From: Streptomyces sp. NBRC 110611
GTDB lineage: Bacteria > Actinomycetota > Actinomycetes > Streptomycetales > Streptomycetaceae
NCBI RefSeq assembly: GCF_001590865.1
Contig: NZ_BBUY01000012.1
Location: 62,001 to 126,000 of the forward strand
Reading direction: 5' to 3'
DNA length: 64,000 bases
The first letter of the stretch is position 1, and the number at the start of each line of letters is the position of its first letter. The notes below the pieces were generated by a model that saw nothing but the letters and a program-made list of their open reading frames with translations, ran no database searches and was not told the DNA's origin. The position numbers were made by a program, and so were the translations under genes. Below are positions 48,471 to 56,936 of this stretch, one piece after another.

Positions 48471-49832
48471 ATGCGGCGTGGCATGAGGGGTGCGCGGGTT
48501 CCCGTGGCGGGGACCGGCCCGGCACGACCGGACAGGTCGGTTCTCCCGGCGGTGACCGGCCCGGCACGGCGGGGTGTTGCCGCCACCGCGCTGGTGGCGG
48601 GCCTGGCGCTGGTAGCGACGGCGTGCGGCGGCGGGGGTGACGGCGGCAACGGCAACAGCGGCGGCGAACTTTCTGGAACCGTTACGTTCTGGGACACCTC
48701 CAACGACGCCGAGAAGGCGACCTACCGCAAGCTTGCCGAGGGCTTTCAGAAGAAGCACCCCAAAGTCCGCGTTCAGTATGTGAACGTCCCCTTCGGGGAG
48801 GCCAACGCCAAGTTCAAGAACGCCGCCGGCGGCAACTCCGGTGCCCCCGACGTGATGCGCACCGAGGTCGCCTGGACCGCCGACTTCGCCAACCTCGGCT
48901 ACCTCGCCCCGCTCGACGGCACCCCCGCCCTCGACAAGACCGAGGACTACCTCCCGCAGGCCCTCGGCTCCACCAAGTTCAAGGGCAAGACCTACGCCGC
49001 CCCCCAGGTCATCGACACCCTCGGCCTCTTCTACAACAAGAAGATCCTCAAGGACGCCGGCGTCGAGGTGCCCAAGACCTTCGCCGAACTGGCCACCGCA
49101 GCCGAGAAGATCAAGGCCAAGACCGGCGCCACCGCCCTCTATCTGCGCGGCGACGACCCCTACTGGTTCCTGCCGTACCTCTACGGCGAGGGCGGCGACA
49201 TGGTCAACGCCCGCGACAAGGTCGTCGAGATCGACGACGAGGCCGGCGTCAAGGCCTTCAAGACCATCAAGGACCTGGTCGACTCCAAGGCCGCGATCAC
49301 CGACGCCACCGACGGCCACGAGAACCAGCTCAAGGCCCTCAAGGACGGCACCGTCGCGATGGCCATCGACGGCCCCTGGGACATCGAGGCCGCCCGCGCC
49401 GGCAAGGCCTTCAAGGACAAGAGGAACCTCGGCGTCGCCCCCGTACCCGGCGGCAGCCGCGCCCACGGCTCCCCGCAGGGCGGCTGGAACCTCTCCGTCT
49501 ACGCCGGCAGCGCGAACCTGCCCGCCGCCTACGAGTTCGTGAAGTACATGAGCTCGGCAGCCGTCCAGCAGCAGACCACCGAGCAGCTCAGCCTGCTGCC
49601 CACCCGCACCTCCGTATACGACCTGCCGGCCGTCAGGAAGAACGAAATGGTCACGTTCTTCAAGCCGGCCGTCAACGGTGCCGTACAGCGCCCCTGGATC
49701 GCCGAGGGCAACTCCCTCTTCGAGCCCGTCAAGGTCCAGATGAACAAGGTGCTCACCGGCGCCGCCACGCCCGAGGAGGCCGCCAAGGCGACCGGCGACG
49801 CCTACCGGAAGCTGCTCAAGGACTACAAGTGA
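48471..49832 (+). CDS. malE: MalE, maltose/maltodextrin-binding lipoprotein
   Basis: The extracytoplasmic solute-binding component of the maltodextrin ABC importer. 453 residues, lipobox at ALVATAC (Cys52). The n-region before it is unusually long and contains a duplicated segment (VAGTGPARP / AVTGPARRG). The mature part is a family 1 binding protein (GTVTFWDTSNDAEKATYRKLA...APQVIDTLGLFYNKK). AAGGAG lies 5 nt before ATG 48471. An operator-like GCAAGCTTGC palindrome occurs inside the gene at 48727. The stop overlaps malF by GTGA. Confidence 0.94.
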   Translation: MRRGMRGARVPVAGTGPARPDRSVLPAVTGPARRGVAATALVAGLALVATACGGGGDGGNGNSGGELSGTVTFWDTSNDAEKATYRKLAEGFQKKHPKVRVQYVNVPFGEANAKFKNAAGGNSGAPDVMRTEVAWTADFANLGYLAPLDGTPALDKTEDYLPQALGSTKFKGKTYAAPQVIDTLGLFYNKKILKDAGVEVPKTFAELATAAEKIKAKTGATALYLRGDDPYWFLPYLYGEGGDMVNARDKVVEIDDEAGVKAFKTIKDLVDSKAAITDATDGHENQLKALKDGTVAMAIDGPWDIEAARAGKAFKDKRNLGVAPVPGGSRAHGSPQGGWNLSVYAGSANLPAAYEFVKYMSSAAVQQQTTEQLSLLPTRTSVYDLPAVRKNEMVTFFKPAVNGAVQRPWIAEGNSLFEPVKVQMNKVLTGAATPEEAAKATGDAYRKLLKDYK

Positions 49833-50764
49833 CCTTCGCTGTACGGGTACGCCGGGCGCTCGGCACCCACTGGTACGCATGGACGATGGTCGCCCCGGTG
49901 GTACTCGTCATCGGGGTGATCATCGGCTATCCGCTGGTGCGCGGCGTCTTCCTCTCGCTCACCGACGCCAACGAGGCCAACGTCGAGCGGCACATCGGCG
50001 TCAACCACATCCCCGCCACCTACACCTTCACCGGCCTGGACAACTACCAGGCCGTGCTCACCGACGGCGTCTTCTGGGACCGCCTCGGCTGGACCGTCGT
50101 CTGGACGGTCTCCTGCGTCGGGCTGACCTTCCTGATCGCCCTGACGCTGGCGAACATGCTCAACCGGAAGCTGCGCGGCCGCACCTTCTACCGCCTCGCG
50201 CTGATCCTGCCCTGGGCGATCCCCGCCTTCGTCTCCGTCTTCACCTGGCGGATGCTCTACAACGAGAAGCACGGCATCCTCAACAAACTGCTGGCCGGCG
50301 GCGGCCTGGACGGCATTCCCTGGCTCAACGACCCGACCTGGGCCAAGCTCTCGGTCATCGCCGTCAACGTCTGGCTGGGCGTGCCCTTCATGATCGTCGC
50401 GCTGCTCGGCGGCCTCACGTCCATCCCCGGCGAGCTCTACGAGGCCGCCGAGATGGACGGTGCGAGCGCCTGGCAGCGGTTCCGCCACATCACCCTGCCC
50501 GGACTGCGGGCCGTCAGCAGCACCGTCATCCTGCTCTCCACCATCTGGACCTTCAACATGTTCCCGGTGATCTTCCTGCTGACCCGGGGCGGCCCCGGCG
50601 ACGCCACCGAGATCCTGGTGACCTACGCCTACCGGCTCTCCTTCGTCGACAGCCCCCGCGACTTCTCCGGGTCCGCGACCTGGGGCGTCCTGATCCTGGC
50701 ACTCCTGTCGGTCGGCGCGGTGGCCTACCGCCGGGCGCTGCGCAAGCAGGGAGAGGTGTGGTGA
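49829..50764 (+). CDS. malF: MalF, maltodextrin ABC importer permease
   Basis: A 311-residue permease with six transmembrane segments. The EAA loop that contacts the ATPase is seen (YEAAEMDGASAWQRFRHITLP). GTG 49829 overlaps the malE stop. The ATPase is not in this cluster; in Streptomyces the shared MsiK ATPase energises such importers. Confidence 0.94.
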   Translation: MTFAVRVRRALGTHWYAWTMVAPVVLVIGVIIGYPLVRGVFLSLTDANEANVERHIGVNHIPATYTFTGLDNYQAVLTDGVFWDRLGWTVVWTVSCVGLTFLIALTLANMLNRKLRGRTFYRLALILPWAIPAFVSVFTWRMLYNEKHGILNKLLAGGGLDGIPWLNDPTWAKLSVIAVNVWLGVPFMIVALLGGLTSIPGELYEAAEMDGASAWQRFRHITLPGLRAVSSTVILLSTIWTFNMFPVIFLLTRGGPGDATEILVTYAYRLSFVDSPRDFSGSATWGVLILALLSVGAVAYRRALRKQGEVW

Positions 50765-51603
50765 CCATGACCCGCAAACGCAACCAGCGCAGCCCGCTGG
50801 CCTCCGTCGGGCTGCACACCGGTCTGGTGCTCGCCGCGGTGGTGGCCGTCTTCCCGCCCCTCTGGCTGCTGGTGACGTCCTTCAAACCCAAGAACGACGC
50901 CTTCTCCACCAGCCTCGTCAGCCACTTCACCCTCGGCAACTACACCCACGTACTCGCCGATACGAAGTTCCTCACCTGGTTCGGGAACTCGGCGCTGATC
51001 GTCGGCCTGACCACCGTCCTGGGCGTCTTCACCGCCGCCACCACCGGCTACGCCGTCAGCCGCTTCCGCTTCCCCGGAATGCGCCCGCTGATGTGGCTGC
51101 TGCTGATCACCCAGATGTTCCCGGTCGCGATCCTGATCGTGCCGCTGTACAACCTGATGGCCGGCCTCGGCCTGCTCAACCAGCCGGTGGGCCTGGTCAT
51201 CACCTACCTGACCATCGCCGTCCCGTTCTGCGCCTGGATGATGAAGGGCTTCTTCGACACCATCCCGGTGGAGATCGACGAATCGGGCCGGGTCGACGGC
51301 CTCAACCCCTTCGGCACCTTCTGGCGGCTGGTGCTGCCGCTGGCCCGCCCCGGCCTCGCCGTCACCGGCTTCTACACCTTCGTCACCGCCTGGGCCGAGG
51401 TCGCCTACGCCTCCGCCTTCATGACCGGCGAGGAGAACCTCACCCTCGCCGGCGGGCTGCAGACCTTCGTCAACCAGTACACCAACGACTGGGGTGCGAT
51501 GACCGCCGCCGCCGTGATCATCGCCGTACCGGCCGCGCTCGTCTTCGCCTTCGCCCAGCGCCACCTCGTCGCCGGACTGACCGCCGGCACCACCAAGGGA
51601 TGA
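50761..51603 (+). CDS. malG: MalG, maltodextrin ABC importer permease
   Basis: The 280-residue second permease, six transmembrane segments, with EAA-loop variant IDESGRVDGLNPFGTFWRLVLP. GTG 50761 overlaps the malF stop and has GGGAGAGG 4 nt upstream; ATG 50767 is an alternative two codons later. Pairs with MalF. Confidence 0.93.
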   Translation: MTMTRKRNQRSPLASVGLHTGLVLAAVVAVFPPLWLLVTSFKPKNDAFSTSLVSHFTLGNYTHVLADTKFLTWFGNSALIVGLTTVLGVFTAATTGYAVSRFRFPGMRPLMWLLLITQMFPVAILIVPLYNLMAGLGLLNQPVGLVITYLTIAVPFCAWMMKGFFDTIPVEIDESGRVDGLNPFGTFWRLVLPLARPGLAVTGFYTFVTAWAEVAYASAFMTGEENLTLAGGLQTFVNQYTNDWGAMTAAAVIIAVPAALVFAFAQRHLVAGLTAGTTKG

Positions 51604-51604
51604 C

Positions 51605-53248
51605 ATGACCACCCCACAGCCCAACTCCACCGCGCCGGCCCCCGAGGCGCCCCAGGTCTCCGAGGCGCCCCCGGCCCCCCAGGCCCCCGACTGGTGGCGC
51701 GACGCGGTGATCTACCAGGTCTACCCGCGCAGCTTCGCCGACGGCAACGGCGACGGCATGGGAGACCTCCCCGGCATCCGCAGCCGGCTGCCGTACCTGC
51801 GCGACCTCGGTGTGGACGCCGTCTGGCTCAGCCCCTTCTACGCCTCCCCGCAGGCCGACGCCGGTTACGACGTGGCCGACTACCGCGCCGTCGACCCGAT
51901 GTTCGGCACCCTCGCCGACGCCGAGGGGCTGATCACCGAGGCCCACCGGCTCGGTCTGCGCCTGATCGTCGACCTCGTCCCCAACCACTGCTCCGACCAG
52001 CACGCCTGGTTCCGCCGCGCGCTGGCGGAGGGCCCCGGCTCCACCGCCCGCGACCGCTTCCACTTCCGCAAGGGACGCGGCGAGAACGGCGAACAGCCAC
52101 CCAACGACTGGGAGTCCCTCTTCGGCGGCCCCGCCTGGACCCGCGTCCCCGACGGCGAGTGGTACCTCCACCTCTTCGCCCCCGAACAGCCCGACTTCAA
52201 CTGGGACCACCCCGCCGTCCACGACGAGTTCCGCTCCATCCTCCGCTTCTGGCTGGACCGGGGCGTCGACGGCTTCCGGGTCGACGTCGCCCACGGCCTG
52301 GTCAAGGCCCCCGGCCTGCCCGACATGGGGCACACGGGCGAGCAGCTGAAACTCCTCGGCAACCAGTCCCTCCCGTTCTTCGACCAGGACGGCGTCCACG
52401 CCATCTACCGCACCTGGCGCACCGTCCTCGACGAGTACTCGGGCGACCGGATAGCCGTCGCCGAGGCCTGGACCCCCACCGCCGAGCGCACCGCCCGCTA
52501 CCTCCGCCCCGACGAACTCCACCAGGCCTTCAACTTCCACTACCTGGGCACAGGCTGGGATGCCACAGCGCTGCGGGAGGCCATCGACGCGTCCCTCGAC
52601 GCCATGCGCCCCGTCGGCGCCCCGACCACCTGGGTGCTGTCCAACCACGACGTCGTACGCCACCGCACCCGCCTCGGCGGAGACCTGGCCCGCGCCCGCG
52701 CGGCCACCCTCCTGATGCTGGCGCTGCCCGGCTCCGCGTACCTCTACCAGGGCGAGGAACTCGGCCTGCCCGAGGTCACCGACCTGCCCGACGAGGTCCG
52801 CCAGGACCCGTCCTTCTTCCGCGACACCGGCCAGGACGGCCTGCGCGACGGCTGCCGGGTGCCCCTGCCCTGGGCCGGCGAGGAGCAGCCGTACGGCTTC
52901 GGCTCCGGCGGCAGCTGGCTGCCGCAGCCCGCGGACTGGGCCCCGCTCACCGTCCAGGCCCAGACCGGCGACCCCGCCTCCACCCTGGAGCTCTACCGCA
53001 CCGCCCTCCACCTGCGGCGTACGCATCCCGGCCTCGGCGCGGGCGACGCCGTCGAATGGCTGGACGCGCCCGACGGCATCCTGTCCTTCCGCCGCCCCGG
53101 CGGCCTGGTCTGCACGGTCAACACGACCGATGCCCCGGTCCGCCTGCCCGCCCCCGGCCGCCCGCTCCTCTCCTCCTCCAGTCAACTCCCCGTCCTGGAC
53201 GGCGATTTCATCCTTTCCCCCGACACCACCATCTGGTGGGAGGAGTGA
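51605..53248 (+). CDS. GH13 alpha-glucosidase (right copy)
   Basis: A 547-residue paralogue of AglA: DWWRDAVIYQVYPRSF, GFRVDVAHG nucleophile region, IAVAEAWTP acid/base, LSNHDVVRH. It starts 1 nt after malG (AAGGGA upstream) and so belongs to the malEFG operon. It is the position held by aglA in S. coelicolor as I remember it, so this copy is probably ancestral and the left one extra. The N-terminus has a Pro/Ala-rich lead of ~28 residues (EAPQVSEAPPAPQAP). Confidence 0.93.
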   Translation: MTTPQPNSTAPAPEAPQVSEAPPAPQAPDWWRDAVIYQVYPRSFADGNGDGMGDLPGIRSRLPYLRDLGVDAVWLSPFYASPQADAGYDVADYRAVDPMFGTLADAEGLITEAHRLGLRLIVDLVPNHCSDQHAWFRRALAEGPGSTARDRFHFRKGRGENGEQPPNDWESLFGGPAWTRVPDGEWYLHLFAPEQPDFNWDHPAVHDEFRSILRFWLDRGVDGFRVDVAHGLVKAPGLPDMGHTGEQLKLLGNQSLPFFDQDGVHAIYRTWRTVLDEYSGDRIAVAEAWTPTAERTARYLRPDELHQAFNFHYLGTGWDATALREAIDASLDAMRPVGAPTTWVLSNHDVVRHRTRLGGDLARARAATLLMLALPGSAYLYQGEELGLPEVTDLPDEVRQDPSFFRDTGQDGLRDGCRVPLPWAGEEQPYGFGSGGSWLPQPADWAPLTVQAQTGDPASTLELYRTALHLRRTHPGLGAGDAVEWLDAPDGILSFRRPGGLVCTVNTTDAPVRLPAPGRPLLSSSSQLPVLDGDFILSPDTTIWWEE

Positions 53249-54327
53249 CCCGACCCGATCCTCGTGAACCCGCCCCGTCCGCTCCCCGGCTCGCCCACAT
53301 CGCCGCCGAGGCGCAGGTCAGCGAGGCGACCGTGAGCCGGGTCCTGAACGGCCGGGCGGGCGTCGCGGCGAGCACCCGTCAGCGCGTGCTCGCCGCGCTC
53401 GACCTCCTCGGACACGAGCGCCCCGTACGGTTACGGCGCCGCAGCGCGGGCCTCGTCGGGCTGGTCGTCCCGGAGCTGACCAACCCGATCTTCCCGGCCT
53501 TCGCCCAGGTCATCGAGCAGTCCCTGGCCGGTCACGGCTACACGCCGGTGCTGTGCACCCGTATCCCCGGCGGCGCCACCGAGGACGAACTGGTCGAGCA
53601 GCTGGAGGAACGCGGCGTCACCGGCATCGTCTTCCTCTCCGGACTGCACGCCGACACCCGCGCCGACCCCGCCCGCTACCACCGGCTGACCGCCCGCGGC
53701 GTCCCGTACGTCCTGATCAACGGCTACCACGAGACGATCGACGCGCCGTTCGTCTCACCCGACGACGGCGCGGCGGCCCGGATGGCCGTCCGCCACCTCG
53801 CCGAACTCGGACACGAACGGATCGGACTGGCCGTCGGCCCCGCCCGCTACGTCCCGTCCCGCCGCAAGGCCGAAGGCTTCGTGGCGGCGCTGGGGGAGTC
53901 GTTCGGCCTGTCGAGAGGGCAGGCCGAACGGCGCGTCCAGCACACCCTGTTCAGCGTCGAGGGCGGCCACGCGGCGGCCGCCGCACTGCTCGACGCGGGC
54001 TGCACCGGCATCGTCTGCGGCAGCGACCTGATGGCGCTCGGCGTCGTACGGGCGGCCCGCGGGCGCGGCCTGGACGTACCGGGACAGCTCTCCGTGGTCG
54101 GCTTCGACGACTCCCCGCTGATCGCCTTCACCGACCCACCGCTGACCACGGTGCGCCAGCCGGTACGGGCGATGGCGACCGCCGCGGTGGGCGCCCTGAT
54201 CGAGGAGATCCACGACCGCGCGCAGGGCCGGACACCCACCCAGCGAACGGAGTTCGTCTTCCAGCCGGAACTGGTCGTACGGGGCTCTACCGGCCCCGTG
54301 CGTGCCCCTGCGCGGCGGCGTACGTGA
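53245..54327 (+). CDS. LacI-family repressor, MalR paralogue
   Basis: A 360-residue LacI/GalR regulator closely similar to MalR (LAHIAAEAQVSEATVSRVLNG; VVGFDDSPLIAFTDPPLTTV). The recognition helix is the same as in MalR, so both may bind the same sites. GTG 53245 overlaps the alpha-glucosidase stop (GTGA); GGAGG is only 1 nt away, so initiation probably depends on coupling. The 3' end overlaps the convergent DUF397 gene by 41 bp. Effector specificity could differ from MalR. Confidence 0.92.
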   Translation: MTRPDPREPAPSAPRLAHIAAEAQVSEATVSRVLNGRAGVAASTRQRVLAALDLLGHERPVRLRRRSAGLVGLVVPELTNPIFPAFAQVIEQSLAGHGYTPVLCTRIPGGATEDELVEQLEERGVTGIVFLSGLHADTRADPARYHRLTARGVPYVLINGYHETIDAPFVSPDDGAAARMAVRHLAELGHERIGLAVGPARYVPSRRKAEGFVAALGESFGLSRGQAERRVQHTLFSVEGGHAAAAALLDAGCTGIVCGSDLMALGVVRAARGRGLDVPGQLSVVGFDDSPLIAFTDPPLTTVRQPVRAMATAAVGALIEEIHDRAQGRTPTQRTEFVFQPELVVRGSTGPVRAPARRRT

Positions 54328-54493
54328 CGAACGCCGCCCAGGCGGTGGCCGGGATGCGGAGGTGGGGGCCGTCCGTGTCCTTGGAGTCGCGGACGTGGAT
54401 GGCGGTGGGGCAGGGGGCGATCTCTACGCAGTCGCCGGAACTGCCGCTGCTGTAGGTGCTTTTGAACCAGGCCAGTTCGGGGGTGCTGCTCAT
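54287..54493 (-). CDS. DUF397 protein
   Basis: A 68-residue DUF397 protein (AWFKSTYSSGSSGDCVEIA...VRDSKDTDGPHLRI). In Streptomyces such proteins accompany XRE/DUF5753 regulators (whiJ-type loci) and are thought to be their partners. ATG 54493 overlaps the stop of the XRE gene by 4 nt. Its 3' end overlaps the malR paralogue on the other strand by 41 bp. Confidence 0.92.
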   Translation of the reverse strand: MSSTPELAWFKSTYSSGSSGDCVEIAPCPTAIHVRDSKDTDGPHLRIPATAWAAFVTYAAAQGHARGR

Positions 54494-55335
54494 AGCGCTC
54501 CTCGGATCTGCTTCAGCAGGCTCCCGGAGTCTTCGGGGGTGAGAGCCTGCGAAAGCAGTTTCGCATAGCGCATGTAGAGAGTACTGATCGTCTGCGGGTC
54601 GGTGATGAACTGGCTGCTCTCCTGTCCCTCGCAGTAGCCGAACCACTGGTTGTCCGGCGTCTCAAGAAGTTGCATCGGCCCGTCCAGCCCGGGATGGATG
54701 CCCTGGCTCAGCGGCATTACCTGCACATCGACGTTCCGGAGCGTCATGCACTCCAATACGTGGTCGATCACTCCCCGTATGGTGTCCGCGCCGCCGGTGG
54801 GGCGCAGGAAGACGTGCTCGTCGATGACGAAACTGAAGGTCGTGTTCGGCCGGTCCCGCAGGAGCTTCTGCCGTTCCAGGCGGGCGGCCACCTGGGTGTC
54901 GACCTCCTCCTCGGACAGCAGCGGGACACGGTTCTCGAACAGCGTCCGCGCGTACGACTCCGACTGTAAAAGCCCAGGCACGAGTCGGCACTCGTACGTA
55001 TACAGACTGATCGCCTGCTTCTCCAGCTCCGCCCACTCCCGGAACCACCGCGCCAGCCCCGGTTGCTTCGACAGCCACCTGGCCGCCTTCCGCAGCACCC
55101 CGTTCGTGTGGAGCGCCTCTTCCGAGCGGTCGATGAACTTCTTCGACGGGAGGCGGCGGCCCTGCTCGACGGAGCCGATGTAGTGCGCCGAGTACCGGAT
55201 CGTCGGGGCCAGGGACTCCTGCGTGAAGCCCGCGTTCTCGCGGAACCCTTGATAGACGGCGCCGAAGGTCCGCAGACTGCCGGATGGCTCGGGCCGGCCG
55301 CCGTTGTCGTAGTTGTCGGTACTGCTGTCGTCCAT
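54490..55335 (-). CDS. XRE/DUF5753 regulator (WhiJ-like)
   Basis: A 281-residue DNA-binding protein. N-terminal HTH (GAVYQGFRENAGFTQESLA...YIGSVEQGRRLPSK) and DUF5753 (PGLLQSESYARTLFENRVPLLSEEEV). WhiJ-type regulators control development and antibiotic onset together with DUF397 and ATP-binding partners. GGGAG lies upstream of ATG 55335. A perfect inverted repeat in the divergent promoter region is its likely target. Confidence 0.92.
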   Translation of the reverse strand: MDDSSTDNYDNGGRPEPSGSLRTFGAVYQGFRENAGFTQESLAPTIRYSAHYIGSVEQGRRLPSKKFIDRSEEALHTNGVLRKAARWLSKQPGLARWFREWAELEKQAISLYTYECRLVPGLLQSESYARTLFENRVPLLSEEEVDTQVAARLERQKLLRDRPNTTFSFVIDEHVFLRPTGGADTIRGVIDHVLECMTLRNVDVQVMPLSQGIHPGLDGPMQLLETPDNQWFGYCEGQESSQFITDPQTISTLYMRYAKLLSQALTPEDSGSLLKQIRGAL

Positions 55336-55415
55336 GTTTCGGGTACTCCCGATGTCACTGGTTCTGACCCCGCAAGTCACCTATGGTTACGGCTCGTTGC
55401 TCGCCCCGTCCACGT

Positions 55416-55451
55416 ACTCAACTCGTACAGTTACCGAAGTACGAGTTGAGT
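55416..55451. promoter_or_regulatory. 13-bp-arm inverted repeat, likely XRE operator
   Basis: Arms ACTCAACTCGTAC and GTACGAGTTGAGT, perfect, 10-bp centre. It lies midway between the XRE gene and the ATP-binding-protein gene, so one site could control both. Confidence 0.75.
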
Positions 55452-55489
55452 TCGTGGCGTACGGGCCTGCGACCAGCAGCGTTGGCCGC

Positions 55490-55984
55490 ATGCCAGCGCA
55501 CATCATGGCCCGGGCTACCCAAACCCCGGTCACCGTACGTATGTTCACCCAGCGTTTCAGCGCCACCCGCCTGGGGGCCCGACTCGCCCGGCATCTCGCC
55601 GCCCACCGGCTCGACGTGTGGGGTTTCCCCTACGGCACCCGGTCGTCCAATGCCGCCTGCGCGATCGTCGCCGAGCTGACCGCCAACGCCGTGCTGCACG
55701 GCCACGTAGCGGGGCGGGACTTCGAGTTGAGTCTCGCGACCCTGTGTTATGCCGATATCGCTGCCGACGTCGGCACGGCCGCCGCCCGGCCCGGCACCCT
55801 CCGGATCGACGTCGCCGACACCCGCACCGAGCGGCGGCCGCCGCAGCCCGGCGGGCTCGCGGTCCCGGCGCGCGACGCCGAGGCCGGGCGCGGGCTGCTC
55901 GTCGTGTCGGCGCTCGCCACCCGTTGGACGGTGCTCGACCGCCACCCGATCGGCAAAGTCGTCCGCGCCGAACTGGACCTGTGA
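55490..55984 (+). CDS. ATP-binding protein of the RsbW/AbaA type
   Basis: A 164-residue single-domain GHKL ATP-binding protein. The N box is AIVAELTANAVLHGH and the G box area is GRGLLVVSALATRW. These resemble anti-sigma factor kinases but stand alone beside whiJ-type loci. Start is ATG 55490 or 55505. Divergent from the XRE gene across a shared palindrome. It may act as a partner of the XRE/DUF397 pair. Confidence 0.85.
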   Translation: MPAHIMARATQTPVTVRMFTQRFSATRLGARLARHLAAHRLDVWGFPYGTRSSNAACAIVAELTANAVLHGHVAGRDFELSLATLCYADIAADVGTAAARPGTLRIDVADTRTERRPPQPGGLAVPARDAEAGRGLLVVSALATRWTVLDRHPIGKVVRAELDL

Positions 55985-56044
55985 GCAGACCGGGCTTTGT
56001 GCCCGCCCGTCATATCCGCTTTCCGCCTCCTTTCAGTGGCCATT

Positions 56045-56050
56045 TATGAT
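56045..56050 (+). promoter_or_regulatory. Consensus-like -10 box before the DUF3592 gene
   Basis: TATGAT ends 7 nt before ATG 56058; no ribosome-binding site lies between, so the message is probably leaderless. Confidence 0.5.
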
Positions 56051-56057
56051 CTTGATC

Positions 56058-56912
56058 ATGGAATCGATACCGGACATGGTGCTGCGGGGACGAGGTGTCG
56101 TCTTCCGGCTGGAGGCGTACTGGGTACGCGTCGTACGCGGCCGTACCACCTGGACGGTCCCGCTGGCGGCGATCAGCGATGTCGGGTACGCCGAAGGGCG
56201 TGTCCGGCTGGAGCTGGCCGCTGGTGGTGAGGGCGACTCGGTCACCCTCACCACCCGCAACACCACCGCCGCCGATGCCTTCGTGCGGCGGCTGCGGGAC
56301 GCCGTATCGCGGGTGCCGACCGCCGAGAACGGGCCGGCCATGGTGATCGCGGAACACCGTGAGCGTCCTCGGCTGCGGTTGCCGGGACGGCCGCTGGTGT
56401 GGCTGGCGTGCCTCGCGGTGGTGCCGTATTTCTGGTACTTCGGAACGGCCATCAAGCTGGTCGGCGGGGACGACAGTGCAGCTGGCGCCCTGCTGGGCGT
56501 GAGCATGCTCTACTGCCCCTGGGGAGTGGTGCTCCTCGTCAAGGGCTGGCGTGATGTGGTCCGCGACGCGCTGATCCTGTGGCGGCGGGGCATCACCGTT
56601 CCCGGACGTGTCCGGGCGTACAAGTGGAGCAGTACGGGGAGCGACGGGAGCGGGGAGTACCGCCCCGTCTACGAATTCCGGACGCTGGAGGGGCACAAGC
56701 GCAGGGTCACCCAGTCGGTCGCTCACACCCACAAGGGCGAGGAGGGCCCGGTGGATGTGACCTACGACCCGCTGTCGCCGACCCGGGTCAGAGGCGAGCG
56801 CCAACGGCAACTCCTGGTGCGCGGCACGGTGATGATGTTCTTCGGCGTGCTCTCGGTTGTCCTGTTGCTCGTCCCTCTGTGCGTGATCGTGGTTTCGCTG
56901 CTGACGGACTGA
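56058..56912 (+). CDS. DUF3592-like membrane protein
   Basis: A 284-residue protein: an N-terminal PH-like soluble part (VVFRLEAYWVRVVRGRTTW), two hydrophobic segments (residues ~112-165), a DUF3592-type domain (RGITVPGRVRAYKWSS...YRPVYEFRTLEG) and a C-terminal membrane segment. ATG 56058 is preferred over 56046 because of the -10 box. Function unknown. Confidence 0.8.
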   Translation: MESIPDMVLRGRGVVFRLEAYWVRVVRGRTTWTVPLAAISDVGYAEGRVRLELAAGGEGDSVTLTTRNTTAADAFVRRLRDAVSRVPTAENGPAMVIAEHRERPRLRLPGRPLVWLACLAVVPYFWYFGTAIKLVGGDDSAAGALLGVSMLYCPWGVVLLVKGWRDVVRDALILWRRGITVPGRVRAYKWSSTGSDGSGEYRPVYEFRTLEGHKRRVTQSVAHTHKGEEGPVDVTYDPLSPTRVRGERQRQLLVRGTVMMFFGVLSVVLLLVPLCVIVVSLLTD

Positions 56913-56936
56913 ACCGATCCGGTCGTGGTGGGCGGC

